From Rhodospirillaceae bacterium (GTDB taxonomy: Bacteria; Pseudomonadota; Alphaproteobacteria; Dongiales; Dongiaceae), in NCBI GenBank assembly GCA_016712715.1, contig JADJQM010000003.1:1050022-1114021 (forward strand): a DNA stretch of 64,000 bases, read 5' to 3'. Made by a program: the position numbers and the translations under genes. The notes below the pieces were generated by a model, which was not told where the DNA came from, did no database searches, and saw nothing but the letters and a program-made list of their open reading frames with translations. Position 1 is the first letter of the stretch; the number at the start of each line of letters is the position of its first letter. Below, piece after piece: positions 1 to 8,172 of this stretch.

Positions 1-1
1 T

Positions 2-838
2 GCCTATCTCGGCCATTCGCCCGGTCTCGATTTCGAGACCAAGCTCTATATGAAAGCAGATGCAGCGAAGCTCCTGGAAAAGGAGCTGCGCAAGCCTGGC
101 TACAAACCAAGTGTCATTGCGCTGGGTGCCAACACCGATCCCTATCAGCCGATCGAAAAGCGATTCGGCATCACGCGCGAAGTGCTGCATGTGCTTTCCG
201 CCTACAATCATCCGCTCGGCATCACAACCAAATCCGCCAATGTCGTCCGCGACATCGACCTGCTGGCGCCGATGGCGGCGAAGAAGCTCGCCAAGGTCTA
301 TCTGTCGGTCACGACCCTCGACCGCGATCTCGCCCGCGTGATGGAACCGCGCGCCTCGACCCCGCAGAAGCGGCTCGACGCCATCCGGCAACTGGCGGCG
401 GCGGGGATTCCGGTCGGCGTCTCGGTGGCACCGATCATCCCGGCCCTCACCGATCACGAGATCGAGCAGATCGTCGAGGCAGCAACGGAAGCCGGCGCCA
501 GCAGCGTCAACTGGACGCTGCTGCGCCTGCCGCTCGAGATCAAGGATCTGTTCACGGAGTGGCTCGAGGCGCACCACCCGCTTCGCGCCAAGCGCGTTCT
601 CGACATGGTGCGCGAATGCCGCGACGGTGCGCTCTATAGATCGGATTTCGGTGAACGCATGAAAGGCAGCGGTCCCTATGCGACGCTCATCCGGCAGCGA
701 GTCCAGGCCGCGGCAAAGCGTTGTGGCCTCAACGGCTATCGCTGGGATGTCGATACCAGCCTGTTCAGGGTCCCGGCGGATCGCATGACCGGGCCTGAGA
801 AACCGGCAGATACCACGCAGCTCAGTCTGTTCGGCTAG
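2..838 (+). CDS. PA0069-family radical SAM protein, 3' part
   Basis: This is the C-terminal part of a radical SAM protein of the PA0069/Rv2578c type. The open frame runs in from the left edge, so the start and the N-terminal CX3CX2C cluster motif lie outside the window. The ATG at 50 is internal, because in-frame codons before it already read as conserved family sequence (YLGHSPGLDFETKLY). The motif LGANTDPYQPIE follows, then the TIM-barrel part with GVSVAPIIPALTDHE. The tail ends in QLSLFG. Members are thought to bind an iron-sulfur cluster and S-adenosylmethionine; the substrate is not known to me. The next gene starts 110 bases on. Confidence 0.85.
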   Translation, partial: AYLGHSPGLDFETKLYMKADAAKLLEKELRKPGYKPSVIALGANTDPYQPIEKRFGITREVLHVLSAYNHPLGITTKSANVVRDIDLLAPMAAKKLAKVYLSVTTLDRDLARVMEPRASTPQKRLDAIRQLAAAGIPVGVSVAPIIPALTDHEIEQIVEAATEAGASSVNWTLLRLPLEIKDLFTEWLEAHHPLRAKRVLDMVRECRDGALYRSDFGERMKGSGPYATLIRQRVQAAAKRCGLNGYRWDVDTSLFRVPADRMTGPEKPADTTQLSLFG

Positions 839-948
839 CACTTATCGACGACAATCCTGAAATAAGTCGGAACGATTGGCGCAAACCCCGGTTCATGCGG
901 TGGCCCGGATGCGGCTTTGATTTGGTTGCGAGATCTGTCGTGGACAAG

Positions 949-1272
949 ATGTTAAGAGCGACCATCGTTGCCGCGAACCTATGTGCGGCCTTCACCCTTC
1001 TGCCGGCAATTGCGCCGGCCGCTGCGGACAACGCGGTGTCGACAACGCCGACCGATTTCGTCACCGCCGGCAGTGCGTGTGGCAGTGACGCGGTCCTTGA
1101 CGAGTCGACTGCCGCCCAGGCCCGCCAGAGGGTGGAAGCTGTCGGCTATACAGATGTCAAACTTCTCGAGCGGGAGTGCGACAATTCATGGCGCGCAACG
1201 GGCATCAAGGGCGGTGAGAGGCGCAATCTCATCATCACGCCGGATGGCGGCGTGATGCCAGGCGGCAATTGA
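949..1272 (+). CDS. Small secreted protein, paralogue A1
   Basis: A 107-residue protein of unknown function. The ATG at 949 is chosen over an in-frame start at 895 because it places a clean signal peptide (MLRATIVAANLCAAF onwards, cleavage near APAAA-DN) at the N-terminus. The mature part of about 80 residues has two cysteines, in GSACGSD and ECDNSW, which could form a disulfide in the periplasm. It is clearly related to the next gene: shared blocks include the NAV start, TPTD/APTD, the AGYS/VGYT-x-VK stretch, CDN-x-W-x-ATG-x-KGG and PDG-x-xMP-x-GN at the end. This is a tandem duplication. I do not recognise the family. Confidence 0.65.
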   Translation: MLRATIVAANLCAAFTLLPAIAPAAADNAVSTTPTDFVTAGSACGSDAVLDESTAAQARQRVEAVGYTDVKLLERECDNSWRATGIKGGERRNLIITPDGGVMPGGN

Positions 1273-1349
1273 GTCGCCGAGTCCCGTCAAGGAACAAGCT
1301 GCCGCCGAATCTGTTGTTGCCTTAGCTCAATTTGTGCATGAGGTTCATT

Positions 1350-1685
1350 ATGACCAATACATTGCGATCAATTGCCCTTTCCGCCAGCCTGCTGGCGCCC
1401 CTGCTTTTGCTGCTCGCCACTGCGCCGGCATCGGCGGAAAACGCGGTCATGACGGCGCCGACCGACCTCAGCGCCTCAGGTAGCAACAACTGTACCAATG
1501 GCGAGATCATCGACGGCTCGACGGCGGAACAAGCCATCACCCAGTTCCAGGCCGCAGGCTACAGCAATGTGAAAATCGAGCGCAAGGGCTGCGACAATTT
1601 CTGGCATGCAACCGGCACCAAGGGCGGCCAGAGCGGCAATATCGTCATGGCGCCAGACGGCACCATCATGCCGGAAGGCAACTGA
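1350..1685 (+). CDS. Small secreted protein, paralogue A2
   Basis: A 111-residue relative of the preceding gene, same strand, 77 bases downstream. The ATG at 1350 begins a typical signal peptide (MTNTLRSIALSASLL, then a run of leucines) with cleavage near ASA-EN. The mature domain keeps two cysteines (NNCTNG and GCDNFW) and the shared KGG and APDG-x-IMPEGN blocks. A secreted, disulfide-bonded small domain is inferred. It ends six bases before the stop of the facing gene at 1692-2174, so the two tandem pairs converge. Function unknown. Confidence 0.7.
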   Translation: MTNTLRSIALSASLLAPLLLLLATAPASAENAVMTAPTDLSASGSNNCTNGEIIDGSTAEQAITQFQAAGYSNVKIERKGCDNFWHATGTKGGQSGNIVMAPDGTIMPEGN

Positions 1686-1691
1686 TCGGCC

Positions 1692-2174
1692 TCAGCTCGA
1701 CAATTCCTCGCAGGTGCCGCCGACCAGGTTCTGGATCTTGAAGGGATCGCCAGCGACCTGGCCGAGGATGGTGACGTGGCTGACATCTTCGGTGGGCTCC
1801 GCGCGGCTTTCGAGATCATAGGTGCCGTCGCCTTGCGGAAACAGGCGGAAGCAGAAATGCGCGCCGGGATCGAGATCCTCATACGCGTAGCAAACCTCGC
1901 TTCCTTCCAGCCACCATTTGCCGCGGTAGATGTCGAAGCCCCGCACATAGACCGAGCGGCCGTTCGCACAATGGTATTCGCTCCACTTGAAATCCACCAC
2001 ACCATCCCGGCTGTTCGCACCATAGACTGTGTTGCCGGCAAAGAATTTGCGCAGCGTTGCAGCATCGGTGATGGCGACACCGGCGCTCTCCGCCCATGCG
2101 GCAATCCCTGCCGGCCATAGCGCCAGCAAACATGCCAATGGCAAGGTCAACGCGATTGTGCGTGCAATGCCCAT
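1692..2174 (-). CDS. Secreted cysteine-rich protein, paralogue B1
   Basis: A 160-residue secreted protein of unknown function. The start at 2174 is preferred over 2216 because a GAGGGG ribosome-binding site sits just upstream and the signal peptide (MGIARTIALTLPLACLLAL onwards, ending near AWA-ES) then starts at residue 1. The mature part has four cysteines in YHCANGR, GSEVCYAY, HFCFRLF and GGTCEELSS, and a GDPFKIQNL block near the end. It resembles small DUF995-like proteins in its W-rich pattern (KWWLEG), but that is a loose impression. The upstream gene on this strand is a paralogue with the same four cysteine positions. Confidence 0.65.
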   Translation of the reverse strand: MGIARTIALTLPLACLLALWPAGIAAWAESAGVAITDAATLRKFFAGNTVYGANSRDGVVDFKWSEYHCANGRSVYVRGFDIYRGKWWLEGSEVCYAYEDLDPGAHFCFRLFPQGDGTYDLESRAEPTEDVSHVTILGQVAGDPFKIQNLVGGTCEELSS

Positions 2175-2225
2175 CAACGAGCCCCTCGATATGGCAGCCT
2201 GCCCATTCATCTGCATTCTCTTGCC

Positions 2226-2726
2226 TCAACTGGAAAGATCGCTGCAACCCGCCCCGATCAGCTTCGCCATATGAAATGGATCGCCGGGGAGTATATCTTC
2301 GATGACGACATCATCGACAAAGTCACTTGAGCCCACCACCCGTGCATGGAGCTTGAGCACCTTCGTTTCGGTCCTCATCACGTCGTAGCATTGCTTCTGA
2401 TCATGGCCGGGCGGGTCATACGAAAAGCAAACTGCACCGGCTTCAACCCACCAGCGTCCCTCCATCAACTTGTCTTCGTATACAAATGCAGTGCGACCTG
2501 TCGGGCAGTAGTATTCCGCCCATTTGCCGGCATATGGCGGCGGATAGAAGCCATACATGGTGTGACTGGCAAACATCTGCCGCAGCAATGCTTCATCGGC
2601 GATGCTCACTTGCGGCGGTAGGGTATCAGGGGCCGGATCGCCTTCAGCCCGAGCATTCTTGGCCGCGATCGCCACCATAAGCGCCATCGCCACAAGACAG
2701 CAAATACCCCTAGTCGATTGACGCAT
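2226..2726 (-). CDS. Secreted cysteine-rich protein, paralogue B2
   Basis: A 166-residue secreted protein, first gene of the minus-strand pair. The signal peptide starts MRQSTRGICCLVAMALM and probably ends near ARA-EG. Blocks shared with the downstream paralogue are LLRQMF/TLRKFF, the YG motif, EYYCPTGR/EYHCANGR, WWVEAGAVCFSY/WWLEGSEVCYAY, a C-Y/C-F pair, GDPF and the C-terminal C-x-x-LSS. The four conserved cysteines suggest two disulfides in the periplasm. The divergent gene upstream is rnhB, 155 bases away. Function unknown. Confidence 0.65.
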   Translation of the reverse strand: MRQSTRGICCLVAMALMVAIAAKNARAEGDPAPDTLPPQVSIADEALLRQMFASHTMYGFYPPPYAGKWAEYYCPTGRTAFVYEDKLMEGRWWVEAGAVCFSYDPPGHDQKQCYDVMRTETKVLKLHARVVGSSDFVDDVVIEDILPGDPFHMAKLIGAGCSDLSS

Positions 2727-2881
2727 TCTGGTCCGGCCTCATACACGTGATGATCGCACACACTCTAAGATGACAAGCAAAGGTGTCGACGACAAGCGGC
2801 GAAGGACGTTCTGCTGCTCTTTCTTTGCCTCGACTCCTGTGACACAGCACTATGTGCGCTTGACACTCAGGACGTTGGGAC

Positions 2882-3505
2882 ATGCCGGATTGGTCTTATG
2901 AAATCGCTGCGGGGCTGCGCGACGGACAGATTGTCTGCGGCGTCGACGAGGTGGGACGCGGGCCGTTGGCGGGTCCCGTGCTGGCATGTGCCGCCATCCT
3001 GGATCCGGCGCGCCTGCCCCTTGATCTGCTGCTGCGTCTCGATGATTCCAAAAAGTTGAGTGCCAAGGCGCGCACCGAGATCGCCCTGAGGCTGCGCGAA
3101 ATCGCCATCTTCGCCATCGCCGAAGCGAGCGTCCTTGAGATCGACGAGATCAACATTTTGCGCGCCAGCCAGCTTGCGATGCGCCGCGCCGTCGCGGCAC
3201 TCGCGCTAAAACCGACCCATGCCCTGGTCGACGGCAATCTGGCACCGGGTCTTTCCTGCAACACCACCTGCGTCGTCAAAGGAGACGCAAAATCCTTCTC
3301 CATCGCCGCGGCTTCGATTCTCGCGAAGGTGGAGCGGGACAAGATCATGAGTCAGCTGGCCGAGACACATACCGTATATGGTTGGGAGCGCAATGCGGGC
3401 TATGGAACCGCCCACCATCTGGGTGCCATCAGGACCCATGGCATCACCCCCCATCACCGACGTTCGTTTCGACCTGTATCTGAGAACATTACGATAACCG
3501 ACTGA
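2882..3505 (+). CDS. rnhB: Ribonuclease HII
   Basis: RNase HII cuts the RNA strand of RNA-DNA hybrids and single ribonucleotides misincorporated in DNA. The 207-residue protein has the usual length. The DEDD metal site is visible as D22 and E23 in GVDEVGRGPLAGPV, D117 in LVDGN and D135 in KGDAKS, followed by the family block IAAASILAKVERD and the GYGT-x-x-H motif. The ATG at 2882 lies just after an AGGACGTTGGGA leader. ccrM follows after 53 bases, a synteny common in alphaproteobacteria. Confidence 0.97.
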   Translation: MPDWSYEIAAGLRDGQIVCGVDEVGRGPLAGPVLACAAILDPARLPLDLLLRLDDSKKLSAKARTEIALRLREIAIFAIAEASVLEIDEINILRASQLAMRRAVAALALKPTHALVDGNLAPGLSCNTTCVVKGDAKSFSIAAASILAKVERDKIMSQLAETHTVYGWERNAGYGTAHHLGAIRTHGITPHHRRSFRPVSENITITD

Positions 3506-3546
3506 CTCATAACACTTTCTCGTTGACACGCGGAGTCGCGTGACTC
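3504..3546. promoter_or_regulatory. Cluster of three GANTC sites before ccrM
   Basis: Three GANTC sites lie in 43 bases between rnhB and ccrM: GACTC at 3504-3508, GAGTC at 3533-3537 and GACTC at 3542-3546. GANTC is the target of the enzyme encoded immediately downstream, and chance would give about one site per 256 bases. In Caulobacter, methylation of leader GANTC sites controls ccrM transcription; a similar feedback here is inference. I saw no full CtrA box (TTAA-N7-TTAA) in this gap. Confidence 0.5.
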
Positions 3547-3558
3547 AGGATCGGCGCC

Positions 3559-4662
3559 ATGACAAAGAAAGCGCCGAAGACAAACCTCACCACTCTCCCC
3601 CTCGATTCCATCATCGGCGGGGACAGTATCGAAGCCCTGAACTCGCTCCCTGAGCGGTCGATCGACATGATATTTGCCGATCCACCCTACAATCTTCAGT
3701 TGAGCGGCGAGCTGCACCGGCCGAATAACAGCCGTGTCGACGGGGTCGACAACGACTGGGACAAATTCGCCGATTTCGCCACCTACGACAAATTCACCGA
3801 AGGCTGGCTGAAGGCCGCCAGGCGTGTGCTGAAGGACGACGGCTCGCTCTGGGTGATCGGTTCCTACCACAACATCTTCCGGGTCGGCGCGAAGCTCCAG
3901 GATCTCGGCTACTGGATGCTCAACGACGTCATCTGGCGCAAGACCAACCCGATGCCGAACTTCCGCGGCAGGCGCTTCACCAATGCCCATGAGACCATGA
4001 TCTGGTGCGCCAAGTCCGCCGAGAGCCGCTACCAGTTCAATTACGAGGCGATGAAGACGCTGAATGACGACCTGCAGATGCGCTCCGATTGGCTGATGCC
4101 GATCTGCAGCGGGTCCGAGCGCCTCAAGGGCGAGGACGGCGTCAAGAGCCATCCGACCCAGAAGCCGGAAGCCTTGCTCTACCGCGTCATGATGGCGGCG
4201 ACCAAGCCCGGCGACGTCGTGCTCGATCCCTTCTTCGGCAGCGGCACCACGGGTGCGGTCGCCAAGAAACTGGGTCGTCGCTATATCGGCATCGAACGCG
4301 ATCCCAATTACATCAAAGTGGCCCGCGCCCGCATCGCCAAAGTGCAACAAGTTCCCGAAAGCGAAATGCTGCAGATCATCTCCAAGCGCGAAGAGCCGCG
4401 CATTCCCTTCGGCTGGCTCATTGAGCGCGGCCTCCTTGAACCCGGCACCGTGCTCACCAGCACCAATGGCCGCTTTACGGCCAAGGTGCGCGCCGACGGC
4501 ACGCTCATCTCCTCCGATCACCGTGGTTCGATCCACCAGGTCGGTGCCGCCGTGCAAGGGGCGCCTGCCTGCAATGGCTGGCAATTCTGGTGCGTGCCGC
4601 GTGAAGGACAGCTGATCCCGATCGACTATTATCGCCAGCAGTTGCGGGCCGAGCTGCACTGA
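3559..4662 (+). CDS. ccrM: CcrM-type adenine-N6 DNA methyltransferase (GANTC)
   Basis: This orphan methyltransferase methylates adenine in GANTC and ties gene expression to replication in alphaproteobacteria. The 367-residue protein has the beta-class order: DPPY catalytic motif at residues 41-44, target-recognition segment, then the AdoMet-binding DPFFGSGTTG at about 223-232 and the YIGIERD motif. The C-terminal 100 residues match the extra DNA-binding domain (RAMA-like) typical of CcrM and absent from restriction enzymes. No restriction endonuclease gene is near. Three target sites lie in its own leader. Confidence 0.95.
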   Translation: MTKKAPKTNLTTLPLDSIIGGDSIEALNSLPERSIDMIFADPPYNLQLSGELHRPNNSRVDGVDNDWDKFADFATYDKFTEGWLKAARRVLKDDGSLWVIGSYHNIFRVGAKLQDLGYWMLNDVIWRKTNPMPNFRGRRFTNAHETMIWCAKSAESRYQFNYEAMKTLNDDLQMRSDWLMPICSGSERLKGEDGVKSHPTQKPEALLYRVMMAATKPGDVVLDPFFGSGTTGAVAKKLGRRYIGIERDPNYIKVARARIAKVQQVPESEMLQIISKREEPRIPFGWLIERGLLEPGTVLTSTNGRFTAKVRADGTLISSDHRGSIHQVGAAVQGAPACNGWQFWCVPREGQLIPIDYYRQQLRAELH

Positions 4663-4691
4663 GGCGCTAGCCTCGCCCTCGTTCTTAAAAC

Positions 4692-4711
4692 CTCTCCCTT
4701 CAGAAGGAGAG
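4692..4711 (+). terminator. Hairpin after ccrM
   Basis: The arms CTCTCC (4692-4697) and GGAGAG (4706-4711) form a short stem with an 8-base loop, 30 bases after the ccrM stop, followed by only three T residues. It lies between convergent genes and could act as a weak terminator for both. The arms are of the widespread CTCTCC/GGAGAG intergenic type. Confidence 0.4.
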
Positions 4712-4741
4712 TTTGGGTGGGGGGCACGGGCGAGGCGTGGA

Positions 4742-5560
4742 TCAGGGCTTGGCAAACTCTCGAAGCTCCGCGGGTAGCCGATCGATTGCCGCGACGAGGG
4801 CTCGCTGCTCAAGCGCCAGGGCTCGCGATTCTGCGGCATCGGCATCCGGGGATTGGGCAAGCGCGTCAATGCGTGGCAGCCAGACCTGCAGGGCACCAAT
4901 AGCTTCGCGCAAATCCAATCCCTTGCCGGTGATGGAGTCGTACCATTCTTCAATCCAGGCCGAATGAGCGCTATCCGCACCTTGCCCAATCTGGGACGTG
5001 AGGAGTTCGGTCTTACCCGCAGTTGGTACAGCAATTGGCGCCAGCTCTACCGCTGCGAGTCCTGCGTTCAGCAAGTCATATTGAAGCTGGCGCAGGCGGT
5101 TGGCGATACGCTGGCCTGGGTCTTCGAACATTGCCTGGAACTCGTCCCAGTCAATATTGGCGCTAGGCTGCATGATCTTGCCGGCAACCGTCGCCATGAT
5201 GATGGTCGCATTCATCACTTCATCCGACGTTCGGCCGTCCAGCACCGCCACTGCGTCCTTGATGATGTCACGGCCGTGTTTCGCAGCCGCCTGGGCCGCT
5301 TTGTGCGGCGCATTGGCCATTTCAACATCGGCCGCTCGCTTGATCGCAGCAAAGGTATACCAGGGTGAGTTTCGCGCTTCCTCCTGATAGGCCAGCAGCA
5401 GCGTATCGACAGCCATCTTGAGCGAAGAAGTCAATCGCCTGAGTTCGGGATCGGATGAAACATCCGGATTGCCGCGCAGACGCTGCAGCGCTGCGTTCCT
5501 CCTCTGGGCCAAATTGAGCGCCCGCGCCAATTGCTGATTGTCTGATGACACGCGATCCAT
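4742..5560 (-). CDS. Conserved-looking protein of unknown function
   Basis: A 272-residue soluble, mostly helical protein that I do not recognise. There is no signal peptide or membrane segment. The sequence is rich in Ala, Leu, Glu and Arg, with an acidic middle part (NIDWDEFQAMFEDPGQ) and a C-terminal helix ending ELREFAKP. The ATG at 5560 is preferred; a TTG at 5602 directly after the mutY stop would add 14 residues. It follows mutY on the same strand by 42 bases and converges on ccrM, so it is probably cotranscribed with mutY. Codon use matches its neighbours, which argues for a real gene. Confidence 0.6.
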   Translation of the reverse strand: MDRVSSDNQQLARALNLAQRRNAALQRLRGNPDVSSDPELRRLTSSLKMAVDTLLLAYQEEARNSPWYTFAAIKRAADVEMANAPHKAAQAAAKHGRDIIKDAVAVLDGRTSDEVMNATIIMATVAGKIMQPSANIDWDEFQAMFEDPGQRIANRLRQLQYDLLNAGLAAVELAPIAVPTAGKTELLTSQIGQGADSAHSAWIEEWYDSITGKGLDLREAIGALQVWLPRIDALAQSPDADAAESRALALEQRALVAAIDRLPAELREFAKP

Positions 5561-5602
5561 CCGCCCGCAATTTTCTATGGAGCCCCCTGAGTAGGTAGGC
5601 AA

Positions 5603-6676
5603 CTACGAAAGCTTCGCCAACCCGTGCTCCACCACTTTTCGCATCACGCTCGGCAGCGCAACGTTGCCGAGATTGTCGATCTCCACCCACTGATAGCGCG
5701 CGTCGGCCTTCACACCCGTCGCTGCGAACACCACGAGATGCAAGGCGAAATGGGTGAACACATGCGTGACGCTTCCTTCCAGGCGCCGCCATTTGGCCTT
5801 GAGCGGCGCCAGTTCATCAGCCATGCCTTCGTCAAAGGCTTGTCCCAGCCAGTCGCTGGTCGGCACCTGGACCATGCCGCCGAGGAGGCCTTTCTCCGGA
5901 CGTTTCTCGAGCGCGATGCGGCCTTGTTTGTCGATCATCACATAGCAGAGGCCAAACCGCTGCGGCCGCGCCACTTTGGGCAATTTCTTGGGGTAGGCCT
6001 CCATGTCGCCCGCCGCATGCGCCGCACAGATCTCGCGCCAGGGGCAAAGGAAACATTTCGGTTTGGTCGGCGTGCACACCGTGGCGCCGAGATCCATGAT
6101 CGCCTGCGCGTAATCGCCCGGCCGTTTCTGCGGCGTGAAGCGCGACGCCAGCTCGCGCAGTTCTTCCTTGGCCTTGGGCAAAGGTGCCGCCACCCGGTAG
6201 AGCCGCGCCATCACGCGCTCGACATTGCCGTCGAGAATGGTGGTCGGCCGGTCGAAGGCGATCGCCGCCACGGCAGCGGCTGTATAGGGGCCGATGCCCG
6301 GCAGGCTGCGCAAGCCTTCCTCGGTCTCTGGAAAGATGCCACCATGATCCGCCACCACGGCCTCGGCGCATTTTTTCAAGTTCCGGGCGCGGGCGTAATA
6401 GCCAAGCCCCGCCCAGGCGGTCAGCACATCGTCGAGCGGGGCCGCCGCCAGATCCTGCACGCGCGGCCAGCGTTTGAGGAAATCCTGGTAATAGGGGCCG
6501 ACCGTGACCACCGTCGTCTGCTGCAGCATGATCTCGGACAGCCAGACATGATAGGGATCGGCCGGCTCGCCCGGGCCAGAGCGCCAGGGCAGGTGCCGCC
6601 GGTGGCGATCATACCAGGCAAGGAGCTGTGATGCTGGCGACGGTGATTGTCTGCGCGGCGCGGATTTGCGTGTCAT
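5603..6676 (-). CDS. mutY: A/G-specific adenine DNA glycosylase MutY
   Basis: MutY removes adenine mispaired with 8-oxoguanine. The 357-residue protein has the catalytic Glu in SEIMLQQTT, the helix-hairpin-helix LPGIGPYTAAAV, the catalytic Asp in AQAIMDLGATVC, and the four-cysteine iron-sulfur loop with spacing C-x6-C-x2-C-x5-C (CTPTKPKC, then FLC, then PWREIC). A NUDIX-like 8-oxoG recognition domain forms the C-terminal third. The start at 6676 (MTRKSAP) avoids overlap with the divergent gene at 6702; an upstream in-frame start at 6703 is possible. Confidence 0.96.
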   Translation of the reverse strand: MTRKSAPRRQSPSPASQLLAWYDRHRRHLPWRSGPGEPADPYHVWLSEIMLQQTTVVTVGPYYQDFLKRWPRVQDLAAAPLDDVLTAWAGLGYYARARNLKKCAEAVVADHGGIFPETEEGLRSLPGIGPYTAAAVAAIAFDRPTTILDGNVERVMARLYRVAAPLPKAKEELRELASRFTPQKRPGDYAQAIMDLGATVCTPTKPKCFLCPWREICAAHAAGDMEAYPKKLPKVARPQRFGLCYVMIDKQGRIALEKRPEKGLLGGMVQVPTSDWLGQAFDEGMADELAPLKAKWRRLEGSVTHVFTHFALHLVVFAATGVKADARYQWVEIDNLGNVALPSVMRKVVEHGLAKLS

Positions 6677-6701
6677 GGCGGGCGACCTTAGACTGAGGCC
6701 C

Positions 6702-7241
6702 ATGAGCGACCAAGAAGGAAAACCGAAGCCTGGGGTGGAAGCCGAACGCCGTTACCGGCTGTCGGCCCTGGCCAGCAATGTCCCCAACCTCACCAAGCTC
6801 GCCCTCGGGAAGAAGGGTTTTGCGGAAGCGGGCCTCATCGGCGCCTGGCCGACCATCGTCGGCGAGGAAATCGCGCGCCTCGCCATCCCGGTAAAGATGC
6901 GCCTGCCGAGGCCCAAGGGCGAGAAGGCCGCGGCCCCTGCCATTCCTTCGGGTGTTACCCCGAATATCGCCGGCGGCACCCTCACCCTGCGCGCCAGTCC
7001 CGCTGCCAGCCTGGAAGTGCAGCATTTGAAGCCGCGCATCCTGGAACGCATCACCCGCTATTTCGGCTATCCGGCCATCACCGAGATCAAAATCGAGATC
7101 GGCGACCGGCGCAAAGCCGCCCCCAAGGCGCGCCGCCCGGCGCCGGGACCAACCGCGCCCCTCGACCTTTCAAAAATCAGCGATCCCGATATCCGCGAGG
7201 CCCTGCAGCGACTCGGGGCGGCGCGGGCCAAGCGCCCCTAA
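6702..7241 (+). CDS. DciA/DUF721-family protein
   Basis: A 179-residue protein of the DUF721 family, whose DciA members help load the replicative helicase in bacteria lacking DnaC or DnaI. The N-terminal half has the family pattern (LGKKGFAEAGLIGAWPTIVGEEIARLAIP) and the middle holds the strand block GTLTLRASPAASLEVQHLKPRILERI. The C-terminal tail is Pro/Ala/Lys-rich and looks disordered. It starts 25 bases from mutY in the opposite direction, a conserved alphaproteobacterial arrangement. Whether this protein acts as the helicase operator is inferred from the family. Confidence 0.85.
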   Translation: MSDQEGKPKPGVEAERRYRLSALASNVPNLTKLALGKKGFAEAGLIGAWPTIVGEEIARLAIPVKMRLPRPKGEKAAAPAIPSGVTPNIAGGTLTLRASPAASLEVQHLKPRILERITRYFGYPAITEIKIEIGDRRKAAPKARRPAPGPTAPLDLSKISDPDIREALQRLGAARAKRP

Positions 7242-7433
7242 AGCCCCGGAAACATTGAGCTGCAGGCAGAATCCGACTGGACAAAGGGCGACTCGCCCGA
7301 ATCCAACGGCTTACACGGCGACTCTCCAATTGTGGCAGCGGCCCCATCGGCAGGTCACCGATCCCTTGCTTGCAAGCCCCTCTGAATCCTGCCAAATAGC
7401 GGCGAAATCGGGCCTCATTCTTGGGGCCCCGAA

Positions 7434-8132
7434 ATGGAGGCGATGTTGAACGCGCGCAATCTCGTGATCGGTGTTGTGGTTCTGGCCTTGGCCGGTGTCG
7501 GCGGCTTCTATGCCTGGACCCATTACGGCCCCGGCGCCGCCCTTGCCGTGAGCGACAATCCTGCACTGGCGGGCCTCCCCGCCCCGATCGACAGCCCGAT
7601 GAACCAGGCCCAGGAAGGCGACATGGTTCTGGGCGATGCCAACGCACCCATCACCTTCATCGAATATTCCTCGCTCTCTTGCCCGCATTGCGCCCGCCAT
7701 CACATGACGGTGCTGCCGGAGATCAAGAAACAGTATATCGACACCGGCAAGGTCAAGCTGGTGCTGCGCGACTTCCCGCTCAACGGTCCCGCCGTCCAGG
7801 CATCGATGCTGGCCCATTGCGTCTCGCCGCTCGCTTACTGGGGCATGGTCGACCAGCTGTTCGCGACGCAGCAGGCCTGGGTGATCGAGAATTCCGCCCC
7901 GGCTTTGGCCGTCATCGCCGCAGCCGCCGGCATCAACGGCCAGGATTTCCAGGGTTGCCTCAGCGATCAGGCCATCAAGGACAAGGTCACCGCCTCGGCC
8001 GAGAATGCCGACAAGGCGTACAAGGTGGAATCGACCCCGACCTTCGTGGTCAACGGCATCGTCATCAAGGGCGAAAAATCGTTCGAGGAATTCAAGGCGA
8101 TCTTCGACGCCCTCGCCCAGGATGCCAACTGA
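7434..8132 (+). CDS. DsbA-family thioredoxin-like protein, exported
   Basis: A 232-residue protein with an N-terminal hydrophobic segment (residues about 9-30) that exports or anchors it, followed by a DsbA-type thioredoxin fold. The redox motif is CPHC in SSLSCPHCARHH. The block LRDFPLNGPAVQASMLAHC and the cis-proline region VESTPTFVVNG are both present. It should oxidise or isomerise disulfides in the periplasm. The ATG at 7434 is used; an alternative ATG at 7443 is only two bases from GGAGG, too close for good initiation. smc follows after 40 bases. Confidence 0.9.
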   Translation: MEAMLNARNLVIGVVVLALAGVGGFYAWTHYGPGAALAVSDNPALAGLPAPIDSPMNQAQEGDMVLGDANAPITFIEYSSLSCPHCARHHMTVLPEIKKQYIDTGKVKLVLRDFPLNGPAVQASMLAHCVSPLAYWGMVDQLFATQQAWVIENSAPALAVIAAAAGINGQDFQGCLSDQAIKDKVTASAENADKAYKVESTPTFVVNGIVIKGEKSFEEFKAIFDALAQDAN

Positions 8133-8172
8133 GATCCCAACCAAGATCACTGCCAGTTAAGGAACGCTTGCC

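Noticed and set aside
3481..3558. CtrA box upstream of ccrM
   Set aside because: I looked for TTAA-N7-TTAA because Caulobacter ccrM has one. Only isolated partial matches such as ATTACGATAAC are present.
3454..5034. A 526-codon minus-strand frame over ccrM
   Set aside because: It overlaps the complete, motif-bearing ccrM gene and spans an intergenic hairpin, so it is a shadow.
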